A stretch of DNA of 64,000 bases from Globodera rostochiensis (GCA_018350325.1 JAEVLN010000048.1:177038-241037), one strand, 5' to 3'; counted from the first letter of the stretch, positions 43,601 to 56,666 are shown. Program-made: numbers and translations. Notes: generated by a model from the letters alone, not told the origin.

Positions 43601-46092
43601 TAAATGTCGTTTATTTTCAACCTCCCTAGGCTCTGGTTTGTTTCGGATCAAAAGTCCCTGTAAATCTGGGAGATTTATTCAATGACTTAATTTTGAAATT
43701 TGAGATCCCAAATTTTGTCCAACAAAAGTAAATGTCGTTTATTTTCAACTACCTTAGACTATGGTTTGTTTCGGATCAAAAGTCCCTGTAAATCTGGGAG
43801 ATTTATTCAATGACTTAATTTTGAAATTTGAGAACCCAAATTTTGTCCAACAAAAGTAAATGTCGTTTATTTTCAACCTCCCTAGGCTCTGGTTTGTTTC
43901 GGATCAAAAGTCCCTGTAAATCTGGGAGATTTATTCAATGACTTAATTTTGAAATTTGAGAACCCAAATTTTGTCCAACAAAAGTAAATGTCGTTTATTT
44001 TCAACCACCTTAGACTATGGTTTGTTTCGGATCAAAAGTCCCTGTAAATCTGGGAGATTTATTCAATGTCTTAATTTTGAAATTTGAGAACCCAAATTTT
44101 GTCCAACAAAAGTAAATGTCGTTTATTTTCAACCTCCCTAGGCTCTGGTTTGTTTCGGATCAAAAGTCCCTGTAAATCTGGGAGATTTATTCAATGTCTT
44201 AATTTTGAAATTTGAGAACCCAAATTTTGTCCAACAAAAGTAAATGTCGTTTATTTTCAACCACCTTAGACTATGGTTTGTTTCGGATCAAAAGTCCCTG
44301 TAAATCTGGGAGATTTATTCAATGTCTTAATTTTGAAATTTGAGAACCCAAATTTTGTCCAACAAAAGTAAATGTCGTTTATTTTCAACTACCTTAGACT
44401 ATGGTTTGTTTCGGATCAAAAGTCCCTGTAAATCTGGGAGATTTATTCAATGACTTAATTTTGAAATTTGAGAACCCAAATTTTGTCCAACAAAAGTAAA
44501 TGTCGTTTATTTTCAACCACCTTAGACTATGGTCTGTTTCGGATCAAAAGTCCCTGTAAATCTGGGAGATTTATTCAATGTCTTAATTTTGAAATTTGAG
44601 AACCCAAATTTTGTCCAACAAAAGTAAATGTCGTTTATTTTCAACTACCTTAGACTATGGTTTGTTTCGGATCAAAAGTCCCTGTAAATCTGGGAGATTT
44701 ATTCAATGACTTAATTTTGAAATTTGAGAACCCAAATTTTGTCCAACAAAAGTAAATGTCGTTTATTTTCAACCTCCCTAGGCTCTGGTTTGTTTCGGAT
44801 CAAAAGTCCCTGTAAATCTGGGAGATTTATTCAATGACTTAATTTTGAAATTTGAGAACCCAAATTTTGTCCAACAAAAGTAAATGTCGTTTATTTTCAA
44901 CCACCTTAGACTATGGTCTGTTTCGGATCAAAAGTCCCTGTAAATCTGGGAGATTTATTCAATGTCTTAATTTTGAAATTTGAGAACCCAAATTTTGTCC
45001 AACAAAAGTAAATGTCGTTTATTTTCAACTACCTTAGACTATGGTTTGTTTCGGATCAAAAGTCCCTGTAAATCTGGGAGATTTATTCAATGACTTAATT
45101 TTGAAATTTGAGAACCCAAATTTTGTCCAACAAAAGTAAATGTCGTTTATTTTCAACCTCCCTAGGCTCTGGTTTGTTTCGGATCAAAAGTCCCTGTAAA
45201 TCTGGGAGATTTATTCAATGACTTAATTTTGAAATTTGAGAACCCAAATTTTGTCCAACAAAAGTAAATGTCGTTTATTTTCAACCACCTTAGACTATGG
45301 TTTGTTTCGGATCAAAAGTCCCTGTAAATCTGGGAGATTTATTCAATGTCTTAATTTTGAAATTTGAGAACCCAAATTTTGTCCAACAAAAGTAAATGTC
45401 GTTTATTTTCAACTACCTTAGACTATGGTTTGTTTCGGATCAAAAGTCCCTGTAAATCTGGGAGATTTATTCAATGACTTAATTTTGAAATTTGAGAACC
45501 CAAATTTTGTCCAACAAAAGTAAATGTCGTTTATTTTCAACCACCTTAGACTATGGTCTGTTTCGGATCAAAAGTCCCTGTAAATCTGGGAGATTTATTC
45601 AATGTCTTAATTTTGAAATTTGAGAACCCAAATTTTGTCCAACAAAAGTAAATGTCGTTTATTTTCAACTACCTTAGACTATGGTTTGTTTCGGATCAAA
45701 AGTCCCTGTAAATCTGGGAGATTTATTCAATGACTTAATTTTGAAATTTGAGAACCCAAATTTTGTCCAACAAAAGTAAATGTCGTTTATTTTCAACCAC
45801 CGTAGACTGTCGTTTGTTTCGGATCAAAAGTCCCTGTAAATCTGGGAGATTTATTCAATGACTTAATTTTGAAATTTGAGAACCCAAATTTTGTCCAACA
45901 AAAGTAAATGTCGTTTATTTTCAACCACCGTAGACTGTCGTTTGTTTCGGATCAAAAGTCCCTGTAAATCTGGGAGATTTATTCAATGTCTTAATTTTGA
46001 AATTTGTGAACCCACCTTTTGTCCAACAAAAGTAAATGTCGTTTATTTTCAACCACCTTAGACTATGGTTTGTTTCGGATCAAAAGTCCCTG
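43601..46092. repeat. 128-bp satellite, block 3 (about 19 monomers)
   Basis: Same monomer. The order of variable boxes shows a three-monomer pattern (CACC box with GGTCTG, then CTACC box, then CCTCCC box) recurring several times, i.e. a higher-order unit of about 385 bp. It ends with two CACCGTAGACTGTCG monomers and the GTGAACCCACC monomer, like block 2. Confidence 0.97.
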
Positions 46093-46298
46093 ATCCAAAG
46101 TTGTCTGATTTCTGTTTCTGAAACATTCTTTAACAAAATTGGTGTGGTTCGTAAAATTACTGATTTTTGCCTTTAATTTGTTTTGCTAACTTGTGCTTCA
46201 TAATCTGATAAAAATTCTGCTAATGAAAATTCTAGATTGCCGAAAAAATTTCGAAAATTTGCGATTTTCTAATTTTTCAAAATGCAAATTTTTTTTGG

Positions 46299-46349
46299 CG
46301 AATTCTGCTTTACAGGGGGGGGGCGGCGGTCCCATAGGTGCCACCGGAA
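46299..46349 (+). repeat. GC-hairpin repeat, duplicate of copy 3
   Basis: Identical to 38,756-38,806 through the segmental duplication. Confidence 0.75.
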
Positions 46350-46599
46350 GATTTTTTGGAAATTTTAATGAATCTTGTTAAAGAAATTGAACAAAAATAT
46401 GCTGGAAATAGTAAATAGAAAGAACCAAAAAGTCCAATGGGGCGCATCCTCCCATTCTTAAAAAACTTCAAAAAACATGGCCAGCAGATCGCCGTTCGCT
46501 TTTTTTCGATGCGATTCCCATCCCTGATATAGCGATTTTACACTTGTATCAAATAATTTTGAAAAAGACGAATCGACAGCTTTTGCTTGATAAAAATCT

Positions 46600-46661
46600 T
46601 AGGCCTAAGAGCCTAGGCTGAGGCTTAGGCCTAAGCCTAAGGAGCCTAAGCTGAGGCCTTC
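46600..46661. repeat. Palindromic TTAGGC/GCCTAA cluster (duplicate)
   Basis: Copy B counterpart of 39,057-39,118. Confidence 0.6.
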
Positions 46662-46666
46662 GGATC

Positions 46667-46927
46667 ATGAATCTGTTCCTCGTTTTCGATAATGTGACGT
46701 GGACCAAGCCACGTATTGACGAAGTAAAGGATAAGTTCTTAAGGGTAATGGAACTAAGGAACCATTTTAATATTTCCTACCCCTCAGCTCAACAGTTGGC
46801 TCTAATGTTGACATCAAAGCACAAAAATAATTATAAACAAATCCTGCGGGCACAAATGATAAATGCCTACATTCGAAGGATTGGTATGAAAGCAAAATTC
46901 GTCAACGATTGGACTTTGTTTCTTTGA
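46667..46927 (+). CDS. Hypothetical 86-aa frame (copy B)
   Basis: Identical to the frame at 39,124-39,384. The identity reflects the recent duplication, so it does not test coding status. Confidence 0.25.
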   Translation: MNLFLVFDNVTWTKPRIDEVKDKFLRVMELRNHFNISYPSAQQLALMLTSKHKNNYKQILRAQMINAYIRRIGMKAKFVNDWTLFL

Positions 46928-47441
46928 AACGCACAAGAGCCATTTCACTCGGGCAAAAAGGCAAATGACTATGTTCGGAACCTTATTCTTCACATTGCTG
47001 GTTAAATACCAGATAAGAAAAACCCATTTATGCAAAATTCTCGAGATAACAAACGGGCGGAGGTCAACCAGCAGCATCTCATGTGAATTTGCAAACAAAT
47101 ACTGCAATATGCACTATATCTTTTTTTGTACTGTCGAAAATACCGGGCATGATTTAATAATAAGACACTGTTACATTCCACAATTGCTGGCTGTGTTGTA
47201 ATGAATGAAGGGCTGAGATAGTTTAAGGCAAAATACGAATAAGTTCGTTCTACTTCGGGCAGTTCAAAGACCGGTTTAATGCATTTCCACCTTGGGACCT
47301 AGTTTTCCGTGCCTAACTAGTCGAGATGAAGCGATTGGTTGGGTATTTTGTTTGCACGCCCAAAAAGAAAGCAAAATTTATTCAGCACTATTTCAAAAAT
47401 GAATTGAGATCACGGCAAAGTATATTTAATGGACCGGCGGG

Positions 47442-50088
47442 TCACAATTCGGTCACCTGCTCATGTCGCATCTTCTCCGTGCGTTTTCTCTCTTCAGCAG
47501 AAATGCTGACGGAGTCCGTCGATATCATGACGGGATTCCACTTTGATCGTATTGGGACATCAAATTCTGAATAGGTCTCACTCACCGCCGACGGCAAGAC
47601 TTTCCCCCATCGAACCTCCCTCCCTCTCTCGCTCCCTCCCTCTCTCGCTCCCTCCCTCTCCTCTCCCTCTCTCGCTCCCTCCCTCTCCTCTCCCTCTCTC
47701 GCTCCCTCCCTCTCTCGCTCCCTCCCTCTCTCGCTCCCTCTCTCTCCGCTCCCTCCCTCTCTCGCTCCCTCCCTCTCTCGCTCCCTCCCTCTCTCGCTCC
47801 CTCCCTCCCTCTCTCTCTCGCTCCCTCTCTCTCTCGCTCCCTCCCTCTCTCGCTCCCTCTTTCTCTCGCTCCCTCCCTCTCTCGCTCCCTCTCTCTCTCG
47901 CTCCCTCCCTCTCTCGCTCCCTCCCTCTCTCGCTCCCTCCCTCTCTCGCTCCCTCCCTCTCTCGCTCCCTCCCTCTCTCGCTCCCTCCCTCCCTCTCTCT
48001 CTCGCTCCCTCTCTCTCTCGCTCCCTCCCTCTCTCGCTCCCTCTCTCTCTCGCTCCCTCCCTCTCTCGCTCCCTCTCTCTCTCGCTCCCTCCCTCTCTCG
48101 CTCCCTCCCTCTCCTCTCCCTCTCTCGCTCCCTCCCTCTCCTCTCCCTCTCTCGCTCCCTCCCTCTCTCGCTCCCTCCCTCTCTCGCTCCCTCCCTCTCT
48201 CGCTCCCTCCCTCTCTCGCTCCCTCCCTCCCTCTCTCTCTCGCTCCCTCTCTCTCTCGCTTCCTCTCTCTCTCGCTCCCTCCCTCTCTCGTCTCTCTCTC
48301 TCTCGCTCCCTCCCTCTCTCGCTCCCTCCCTCCCTCTCTCTCTCTCTCTCTCGCTCCCTCCCTCTCTCGCTCCCTCCCTCTCTTGCTCCCTCCCTCTCTC
48401 GCTCCCTCCCTCTCTCGCTCCCTCCCTCTCTCGCTCCCTCCCTCTCTCGCTCCCTCCATCTCTCGCTCCCTCCCTCTCTCGCTCCCTCTCTCTCTCGCTC
48501 CCTCCCTCTCTCGCTCCCTCCCTCTCTCGCTCCCTCCCTCTCTCGCTCCCTCCCTCCCTCCCTCTTCGCTCCCTCCCTCTCTCGCTCCCTCTCTCTCTCG
48601 CTCCCTCCCTCTCTCGCTCCCTCTCTCTCTCGCTCCCTCCCTCTCTCGCTCCCTCTCTCTCTCTCTCTCGCTCCCTCCCTTCCTCACTTCTTTCCATCGG
48701 ATCCTCCCGTTTCAACGCCATCCCAATTCCCTTCGACTCTGTTCCTCTCTTTTCGTCTTCAGCACTTCCAGGATGTCCAGCTTCTTGGGGGGCATCAGCC
48801 CTTCTCGGCATGTCGAATCTCGACAACTTTGTCATCTTTTTCTTTTCATTGATTCTTCCATGCCGATCATTTTCAACCCCTGCCAAAACTTCCCCGCTGT
48901 CCAATTGTCGTTTCCTTCGTATCTTCCCGTCCCCACCAATCCGTTGCTCCTCCAACGTCCTCCACATGCCCATGTCCATGCCGAACTCGGTGTTCCCCCT
49001 CTTCTCCACCCGAATTCTTCTGCTAGTCTTTCTCCGAACATCTCTCTTTCCTTCCCAATCTTTGATCCTTACGGGAATTTGTCGCCATCTTTCACTTCCA
49101 TCGCCTTTTTCGAATTCACTTGGAAACTCCTCTGACCAAACTTGGCTACCGTCGCTGCAAGGCTAAAAACAATGTTTTTCATTTTTTGGCACCTTAAATA
49201 CCATTTTGGTTGGAGTGATTATTTGAGGGAATGCTTTTTCTAATGAATGTTGCCATGCTTCTGGCACACTTTGAGGAGATAAGAGTGCATTCAGCGGACT
49301 TTTACTGCTGGACCGAGTGGTGGAAACAACGGAATTGTGCTGAAATTTACGTTAAATTTTAATTACATAAATATTTATATTCATTTTATGGTTTAAAAAA
49401 GATTATTATTCCTTTTCCTTTCCGTTCCGTTCCCTTGAACTGTCACTTTTTCTTTTTCGGCAAGGAAATCCACTTGGCCCATTTTGAGTTGGCGCACACA
49501 TAAAAGGGCATTCAATGAATAAAGAAGAAAGAGGAGAAGCGCGGAAATTGCTGCCTGCAGCAAGGAGCCGTTGGCGGAGTGTTCCTTGAAGAGTTTTGTG
49601 TAGAAACGGGCCAAACAAAAAGGCAAAAAGCAAAATTTGTTTTGCCTGAAAATATCCGATAAAAAGAACGACTGCGAAGGCCACACAAATGACCGCCTAA
49701 GGAAAGTTGGAAAGTGAGTGTTCACTTATTTTGAAATTGAAAAGTGCCATTGTTGCAGAGATGGTCACGTCAATTCTTAGCCAGCTTCTGGCCCTTGATT
49801 GTGACTTGTAACGGACGTATGGCAGTGGATGATGGCGAAGAATGCGCTCCTGGGACCCGAAGAGGACGTAGAGGCCGAAAAGAGGCACCGCAAGTGAGGC
49901 AAGGAGCAGGACCCAATGGGGACCGATGTTGTAGAGGGAGACCACCTGCTGGGTCAGGAGGGGAGGATCGTCGGAGGTTGGGCAAACCGGACCAGGAAGA
50001 GCGAAGTCAGCAGTTGAAACAGCTTCATCGCGAACCGAAGGACCCGTTCTGGAAGGTCGCTGAACGGAATTGATGTGAATTCATTCAT
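47442..50088 (-). CDS. Multi-pass membrane protein, about 409 aa (copy B)
   Basis: Second copy of the gene at 39,899-42,545, every exon shifted by 7,543 bp: 50088-49993, 49945-49769, 49696-49646, 49584-49447, 49339-49202, 49162-48688, 47615-47586, 47566-47442. No disabling difference seen. Unlike copy A, its upstream flank continues into unique sequence on the right, so this may be the ancestral location. Confidence 0.72.
47616..48687. repeat. CT/GA-rich microsatellite intron, copy B
   Basis: Same units, length and frames as copy A. Equal length of a 1-kb microsatellite in both copies argues for a very recent duplication or an assembly duplicate. Confidence 0.9.
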
Positions 50089-51089
50089 CAAATTGTGCTA
50101 AAACGGACAGTCCACCAAATTAATCTTTTATTTCGCAATATTTATTCTGACTGAAAATTGTTGTGGTCGTCGGGATCGATTTATATAATAACTATGGGAG
50201 GGGATTTGCTGTTGTGTTGGCGAGGTACAATACCAGCGACAAAAGACAATGGAATGCTTGCTCCATATGAATGAGTGATTGAGGGGGAGGGAATGAGAGC
50301 CCACAATGACAAACCAACCAAATTTGCGCACCCAAACATCCCTCCCCCCCCCCCAACCCCCCCCCCCAATTCCCCTCTTTTTGAGTGCCCCCCCCCCTCC
50401 CCCTCCCCTCCCTCTCTTTCCTCTCTACTAATTCCCCTTTATTTCGCCCCCGGCAAAACAGGTTATGTTAAGCATTGTTCCCTATCCCTCTCTCAACTCA
50501 TTCCAAATCCCCAAATCCTTCACACGCACTCCCAAATCCCCACAAAAGGTATTTCGGGCAAAAATCCCAAAACCAGACAAATAATTAAAACAAAAAATGT
50601 CCTTTCCCGCGCCTTTCCCCAACGCTTATTATTACGCCATTGTCGCACACACAAAAATTGTGGACGTAATATATTATACGTAATATCCTTTTTTAGAGAT
50701 TGAACCACAATCAGGAAGGACTAGACGCACTTTCCAGTCCCTCGTCGGACCCTTAAAAATAGCGTCAGTTCGTTAAGCAATCGTTGTTAAGGAAATTTAA
50801 GCAAAAATTCAGAAAGACGTGATGAATTTATTTCAAAAATTCTTGTATCTATTCTTTTTTTGCGCGTATTTTTAATTAAAAAATATTAGAAAATTTATTT
50901 TAAAAATCTTATTAATGAGGGGATGCCTATTAGGGGGAAAACCAATAAATAGTGCTTGAACTCAAGCGGGTTCAAGCACAACACATAACATAAGACTCAC
51001 CAAAAAGGGAAACCACTAGGCCATCGACTTACTTGGGAGATATAAGTAAAAATGGTTAAAATTGTCGGTCGGAGATGCCATCATTAGGC

Positions 51090-51237
51090 GGTACTTTTTT
51101 CCCGGTTGGTCCCGGTCCCGGCGGGACTAAAAAACCGGGACCGGGACTTTTCATTTTTCAAAAATCCCGTCCCGACCGGGACCTAAAAAACCGGGAAATC
51201 CCGTCCCGTCCCGGAACCAGTCCCGGTCAACCCTAGT
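51090..51237. mobile_element. CCGGGAC-rich element ending CAACCCTAG
   Basis: TTTCCCGGTTGGTCCCGGTC, GACTAAAAAACCGGGACC, repeated CCCGTCCCG words and a right end GGTCAACCCTAG, the complement of a TAGGGTTGACC terminus as in hAT-like elements. Copy A keeps only its first 45 bp (43,556-43,600). Confidence 0.5.
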
Positions 51238-52643
51238 TTCAACTGAAAATCTGCCCACTAATGCTTTGGATTGAATTGGCAGAACGCCAATTAGCTGGAG
51301 ATTGAATTGAAGATGATTAAGGATGATGAAGTGGCCGAACAAAGGAAGAGGGGGGGGGAGGGGACATGGAGAAGTGAGAAGGACAAAAGGGAAAGAGAGA
51401 ACGGAGGCAAACAGAAAAAGAAAGATTTGTGTAGACGAATGGCGTTAATGGACCCTTTTACGCATAAATTATTCTCCTTAAAAAAGCATTTAACCTTTCG
51501 GTTTCGGAAAAATGCATCATAACTCCCAGACTCCAAATCGTCCCGTGTAAAAAAGGACACTCAATACCGCCGTCCGTCCACTCCGCGGGTCCCCGCCCTC
51601 CGTCTCGCCTCACTGCTTGCTCCGTTATTGCTGCTGACTCAACATTAGTGCGATGGTTTCATAGTTGCTTCCGCGCACAATTTTTCTTGAGTTTCGTGCG
51701 TTAGGCTTAGAGTGGAGTCGATTGGTATTATGATTTGGGTGATTTGGAGTCCCTCTAGCGATCCCATTGTCCTCATTGTGAAGTCCTCTCTCTTCACTAT
51801 ATCATTAGTAACAAACGCTAAATTTTGCTGTAAATCGCGGGAAGAGTTGTTGGCCAAAACACCGAGGAAAAGTGACGGGAAAGTCAAAGCGTCCGAAGCC
51901 TTATTGGCACGAAGGCATTTCCACTAATGTGACGCGAGGTTATTTATGCGGAATGTCCCGAGGGCTGAGCGGATTGTCGGGTTTTATGGGATAAATTTAG
52001 ACTTCCCATCCGTCCGTTACTTTCCTTTCACTCTCATTACCTCCGCCATCGATCCACCCACTCCTCTTCCAACTGTGTTTATTTCCTTCCCATTTGCGTA
52101 TGGATGAATATCAATAATACAAATTCCGCCGATATCAATTCACTTTCACTTTTTCTTCGTGAATTTGTTGTCCAAGAGGCGGGAGGCGGGAGGCGGAAGA
52201 GAACAAACAGCAGCAGACGAATAAACCCTAATCAACCCGTCCCATTCTTCCCATGTACTTTGTCCCACCGCTTTGGCTGCTGTCATTCTCTTCCAGCACT
52301 GTTGCGGGGAGACAACGACAACAGCAGCAGCATCTTCGAGCAGTTCATCGTCAGCTACTTCACTCCAAACTCCTCTCTTTTTCGTGCTCATCTCCCGGTT
52401 TTCCCGCAATTTTCAACAATTTCCACCCTCTGATTGGCACCTCTCATCCCCTCCCCCCTCATAGGCTAAACGTGGGGCGATAATCGCCGCGGGCGCTGTC
52501 AGTGTGGGGAAGAGAATTGGTGGCAATTTGGCGAGAGTGACGACGCGATAGAATGTTTGGTGCGAGGGCTGTGTCCCTTTGGTGGGAGTCGAAGTCACTT
52601 AAATTGGACACTGCTCCCTTTTCTCCGTCAGAAGTGACAGACA
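51238..52643. other. Upstream region of the GPCR gene
   Basis: No supported exon; open frames here lack domains and splice partners. Purine-rich patch at 51,345-51,425. Confidence 0.4.
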
Positions 52644-54835
52644 ATGAAACCGTCGTCCACCAACACAACCGTCGCATTAATGTTCAGCCAGCAGCAGCAT
52701 CCAGCTGCCGTTGCGGAAGCGGCTGAACACCAAACGGAGGAGGCTTTACAGAACTGCTTTGAGTCGGAGGGTTTCGTCAAGTTTCAGTTCACGGTCCGGA
52801 TAGTTAAGGCCTTCCCGGGTTTGCCTTTAACGTGTCGGCGGATCTTCTATCCGTCCCGTCTCCATTTGTTCCCTCTGATCAGTGATCAGCGTCCCCAAAC
52901 AGGTGGATGATCTTCTGCTGGCGGCTACCACGGCATCCACTCTCTTCAACGTTCTTGTCATCATTTGCGCCTTTCGCTTATTCAAACGTAGCGGTGATAC
53001 AATGTTAGTGTAGAGACCGGATTGTTCGGATAAAATCCGTTTAATTCAACTGAACAAACCGAAAAGTGCAGATAACCCACAAATTAACAAAAAATTCTGC
53101 TGGATTTCGGGCGGAAAAAGCCGGATATTCCGATTCTTTCCTTCAACCTGCTGATTGCGATCATTTAAGGCATGTGTTCATCATCAGTAAGGAGTGCGGT
53201 TGGTTGACGGTTACCCCACCCCCCCCCTTCAGACATGACCTTCGGGGACCTTCTTCTCACAGGTTCGCCAGCCGTTGTTTGATCTTTTTCCCGAATCTCC
53301 CGCAGTGTTTTGCCACCCGAACGAGTTTCTGATCCGCAAACACGAATTTCTTCGCCACGTCGGACTTTGTTCCATCATTCACGTTTTCGCAAATGCGTTC
53401 ATAACTTTGCTTATTACTGTTTTTAGTTCTGCAATTGGATCGGTTTGGCTGTCTCCGGGCTGTCCCTGACCCTTTTGAATGTATCGATTTCCGATTTCCG
53501 ATCAATTGTATTCACTGAACATGCCAATCCCAAAAGGTGGACAAACTGATCTACTTCCGATGGCCCCTCTCTTACGAAAGGACAATGTCCAAGCGAAGGG
53601 CCATTTGCTTGTGCGGAGGAGTCTGGGTCGTCTCTTTGGGGTTTAGAAGATTTTAAATTTAACTATCTTGGACAATGTTTGAAGGTTTGTGTCTTATGTG
53701 TGGGCCAAAAAAATTGTATTCGTGACGCCCATTTGTATGCTTCAGGTTTGGGGGGGAGGTTATTTTAAGACAATCAATCAGTTAAGATGGCGACTGACAA
53801 TTCCAAATACTTCTACGAAATATTCATGTGAGTTGCTGCTATCCATGCTTTGACCCCCCCCCCCCCCTCCCCCTCATCACCAATCCCCTCCAGGATTCTG
53901 TTTTGTGTGTTGCCGGTCTCTTCCTCCCTCGTGGTCAGCACGTACCTTTTCCAACTAACCCGTCAGAAGCTAAATGCTCCGGTGATCAGTCAGCAGCAAG
54001 TCGGAGTCGTGGACATGCCCACATTCAAGAATAAGGCAACTAATGCCTTCCACCTTTCTCTGATGTTCTTGTACAGCTCAAATCCCTCGTGTTCATCTTC
54101 GCCACCACCGTTTGGACTTCCTTCTCTCTGCTCCCCTACCGGATCTTCAACATTTGCCGCCTTCACCTCTTTGATTGGCCAAACATTGGGTGGGTGGGTC
54201 TTATTTCATTAAATTTCTGCCCTAAAGCTGTGACCAACGAGTTCTTATGAATTGGGTGGCCTGGGTGCTGCTATATCTTCTGACTCTGAACCCGGTCAGT
54301 TTCCTCACCCAATTTATGGCCCGATCATTTTCCACTATTGTTAGATCATAAACCCACTGATCACCGCGCTTATCTACGCCCCGTATCGGCTTCACCTGAA
54401 AAACTTGTTGCTAAACATTCCAGGAAATCGTCTCCAATACAGCAGCTACCGCACAGGCGAAATAACTGAACACAGGTGAGTTGCTCTTACATTGCCGATC
54501 CTTCCTCCGTTGCTTGCAGTCAGACTTCTTCAAGCCGTCGTCGGAACAGAGAACGCGTCAACGACGTGTTGGTTCGACGGGGACAGCCTGAACTGAGTCG
54601 GGCCGGTGAGGAGGGCTCTTCCACGACCACCTCCTCCTCCTCACAGCATCCTTCGTCCATTCCACTGGCACAAATTGCCTATAACAGCAGGTACCTTTTG
54701 ACATTGGCACTCTCCGAACAAATCCATGCGTATGAACAGAAACCCGTCGGCCGGCAAAGCGCCACCTTCCCCAAAATATTCTGCAAAATCTTCCACTTCG
54801 CCCAAGTCGGCCACCGCAATGTTTGTTTTCGTTGA
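52644..54835 (+). CDS. Rhodopsin-class (class A) G-protein-coupled receptor
   Basis: Seven-helix receptor of the plasma membrane; ligand unknown. Twelve exons: 52644-52793, 52903-52993, 53233-53262, 53306-53358, 53427-53480, 53537-53684, 53787-53827, 53894-54035, 54077-54189, 54228-54294, 54345-54475, 54520-54835. N-terminus MKPSSTNTTVALMF with an N-glycosylation site. TM1 LAATTASTLFNVLVIICAF; TM2 DMTFGDLLLT; TM3 FCNWIGLAVSGLSLTLLNV, with the conserved Cys and DKL replacing DRY, then IYFRWPLSYERTMSKRRA; TM4 ICLCGGVWVVSL; extracellular loop 2 Cys in YLGQCLK; TM5 ILFCVLPVSSSLVVSTYLF; TM6 LVFIFATTVWTSFSLLPYRI; TM7 NWVAWVLLYLLTLNPIINPL, then IYAPYRLHLKN. Exon 6 is 148 nt, one base too long for its phases; the frame slips at GGGG near 53,640, so a sequence error or a break is likely. 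The intron after 54,035 has a GC donor. AATAAA at 55,002. Confidence 0.9.
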
Positions 54836-56623
54836 CGCGGAAACGGAAGAAGGCGAAAATGGCGGAAGGATGAAGAGCTGAGGGAGACAAACGAACAGAA
54901 GTTGAGAATGTGCAGCTTCAACATGTGTAATGAATGTCGAACACATTCCATTCAGCTAATCACAATACATAATTTGATTTCAAAAATTGGCTGTTTAATG
55001 CAATAAACTTTTTTTTTTATGATAGCTAATCGCCCGTCCCACTCATCACTTTCCCATCATTAGTCCATTTTGACTCTTTTTCTGTTCATTAAACAAACAT
55101 CCAGTTTAACCTCCGCCTTCTGACCAATTCACAAATTTGCGCATTCATTGCCCCCCCCTCCCCCCTCTTCTGCCCCTTTCCCCGTGTCCGTCGGCTTATT
55201 CAAAGGTTCTTTAGCCCTTTCCCCGCAGGAAAATTTCCCGCCGGCAATTCGTCGCTACCTTGATTTGTTTAATTGTGGCGGACAAAAATGCAAATGTAAA
55301 TTAATTGGCTGCCAAATTCCCCTCCCCCCCCCCGCCCGCCCTATAACCACCGAAAAAATGCTCGGATATTTGAAAGTCCAACCAATTCATCCATCCAATT
55401 AGGCGGGGGACCAAGCTCAAGCGCCGTATTTAGTGCCTTCTCTGTTTAGATGGCTCTCCCCCCCCCCCTCATTTGCGATACATTAAACCCAAATCCGAAT
55501 TCGTCCACCCCCCCCCCCCCCACCATCTGCTGCTGTGCTCTTTCTTTTCTTCCCACTGAGAGAAACGGGGAAATGCCCTCAGGGCAAAGTGGAACGACGG
55601 AATGGACACGGACGAATATGTGGGGAGAGGACATTGTGAAATGGGAAGAAACAAAACACTCATTTTTATTGAGACCGAAGGAGGGGGAGGGGGGGGGGGG
55701 GGGGGCAGGTGATTAGAGGGGGGGGGGGGGGTGTGAAGTGCTCATCTCCCGAGATTTGGAGATTTCTCGAGGTGCATTCCTCTCATCCGAATAATTGTCT
55801 TACTTGTGCAATTTTCTTACCCTTCGAAAAACAGTGAAAGTGAACGTAAAACAAGGGGATAAAGTGGAGGGGGGGGGGGGGGTAATTGACGCGGAAAGGA
55901 ACGCGTCTTTCACAGAGTTCGTGGCCATGCTCAGTGCTAGACATTGGCAGAGTTACGATGGGAATAAATTGTCAAAATATATAAATGCTTTTTGGATGAA
56001 TATTCCCCCCCCCCTTCCCGCCCATTCAACTTATTCATTTTAATTCCGTTGCCTCTTTCCTTTCTCTCCATCAGAGTGCGGTAATCCGATTCTGACTTAA
56101 AAATGGGTCTATTTTCTGGAATTTGGTGAATGGAAAGTGCGTTGGGGATAATCTCACTGGTGCAGCGGATGGTACGAAAGCTGATGGATTTGGACTGACT
56201 TTGGTTGGTTTTTGTTTCGGTTGATTTGAATATAATCATAAAAGGCGCTTAGTTGGGCTAAATGCCTATAACTTAGTTTGGTCCAAAGGCCCATCTTCAC
56301 TTGTCTTAAACAATAACAACGGGCGGCAGCCCTTCCATTATTGCCCTTCCGTGTCTGTTGTCCTTCCACTACCCTTCGGCCCCCCCTTTTAAGCGATAAT
56401 CGCTTAATTATGCCTTTGGAGGACATCGCTCTTTTGGAAGACCCCCCCCCCACCCCCACCCCCCCCCCCCTATCTCTTCCCTTCTCGCGTTGTCCAAATC
56501 TCATCAAACTATAAATCACGGGGGTGGAGGCACGCGATGGAGAGATTGGGTGAGGGGGAGGGCGGGATGAATGGAAAGGTTCGAAAGGGATTGAGATGGC
56601 AAGGGAGTTGCGGGTGCGAGGGG

Positions 56624-56666
<43 letters not shown>

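Larger units (their letters stand above)
46093..51141. other. Segmental duplication, copy B
   Basis: Near-identical to 38,550-43,600. The only difference I noticed is a 2-nt length change in the poly-C tracts near 50,343-50,400. Copy B continues past the point where copy A is cut. Confidence 0.95.
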
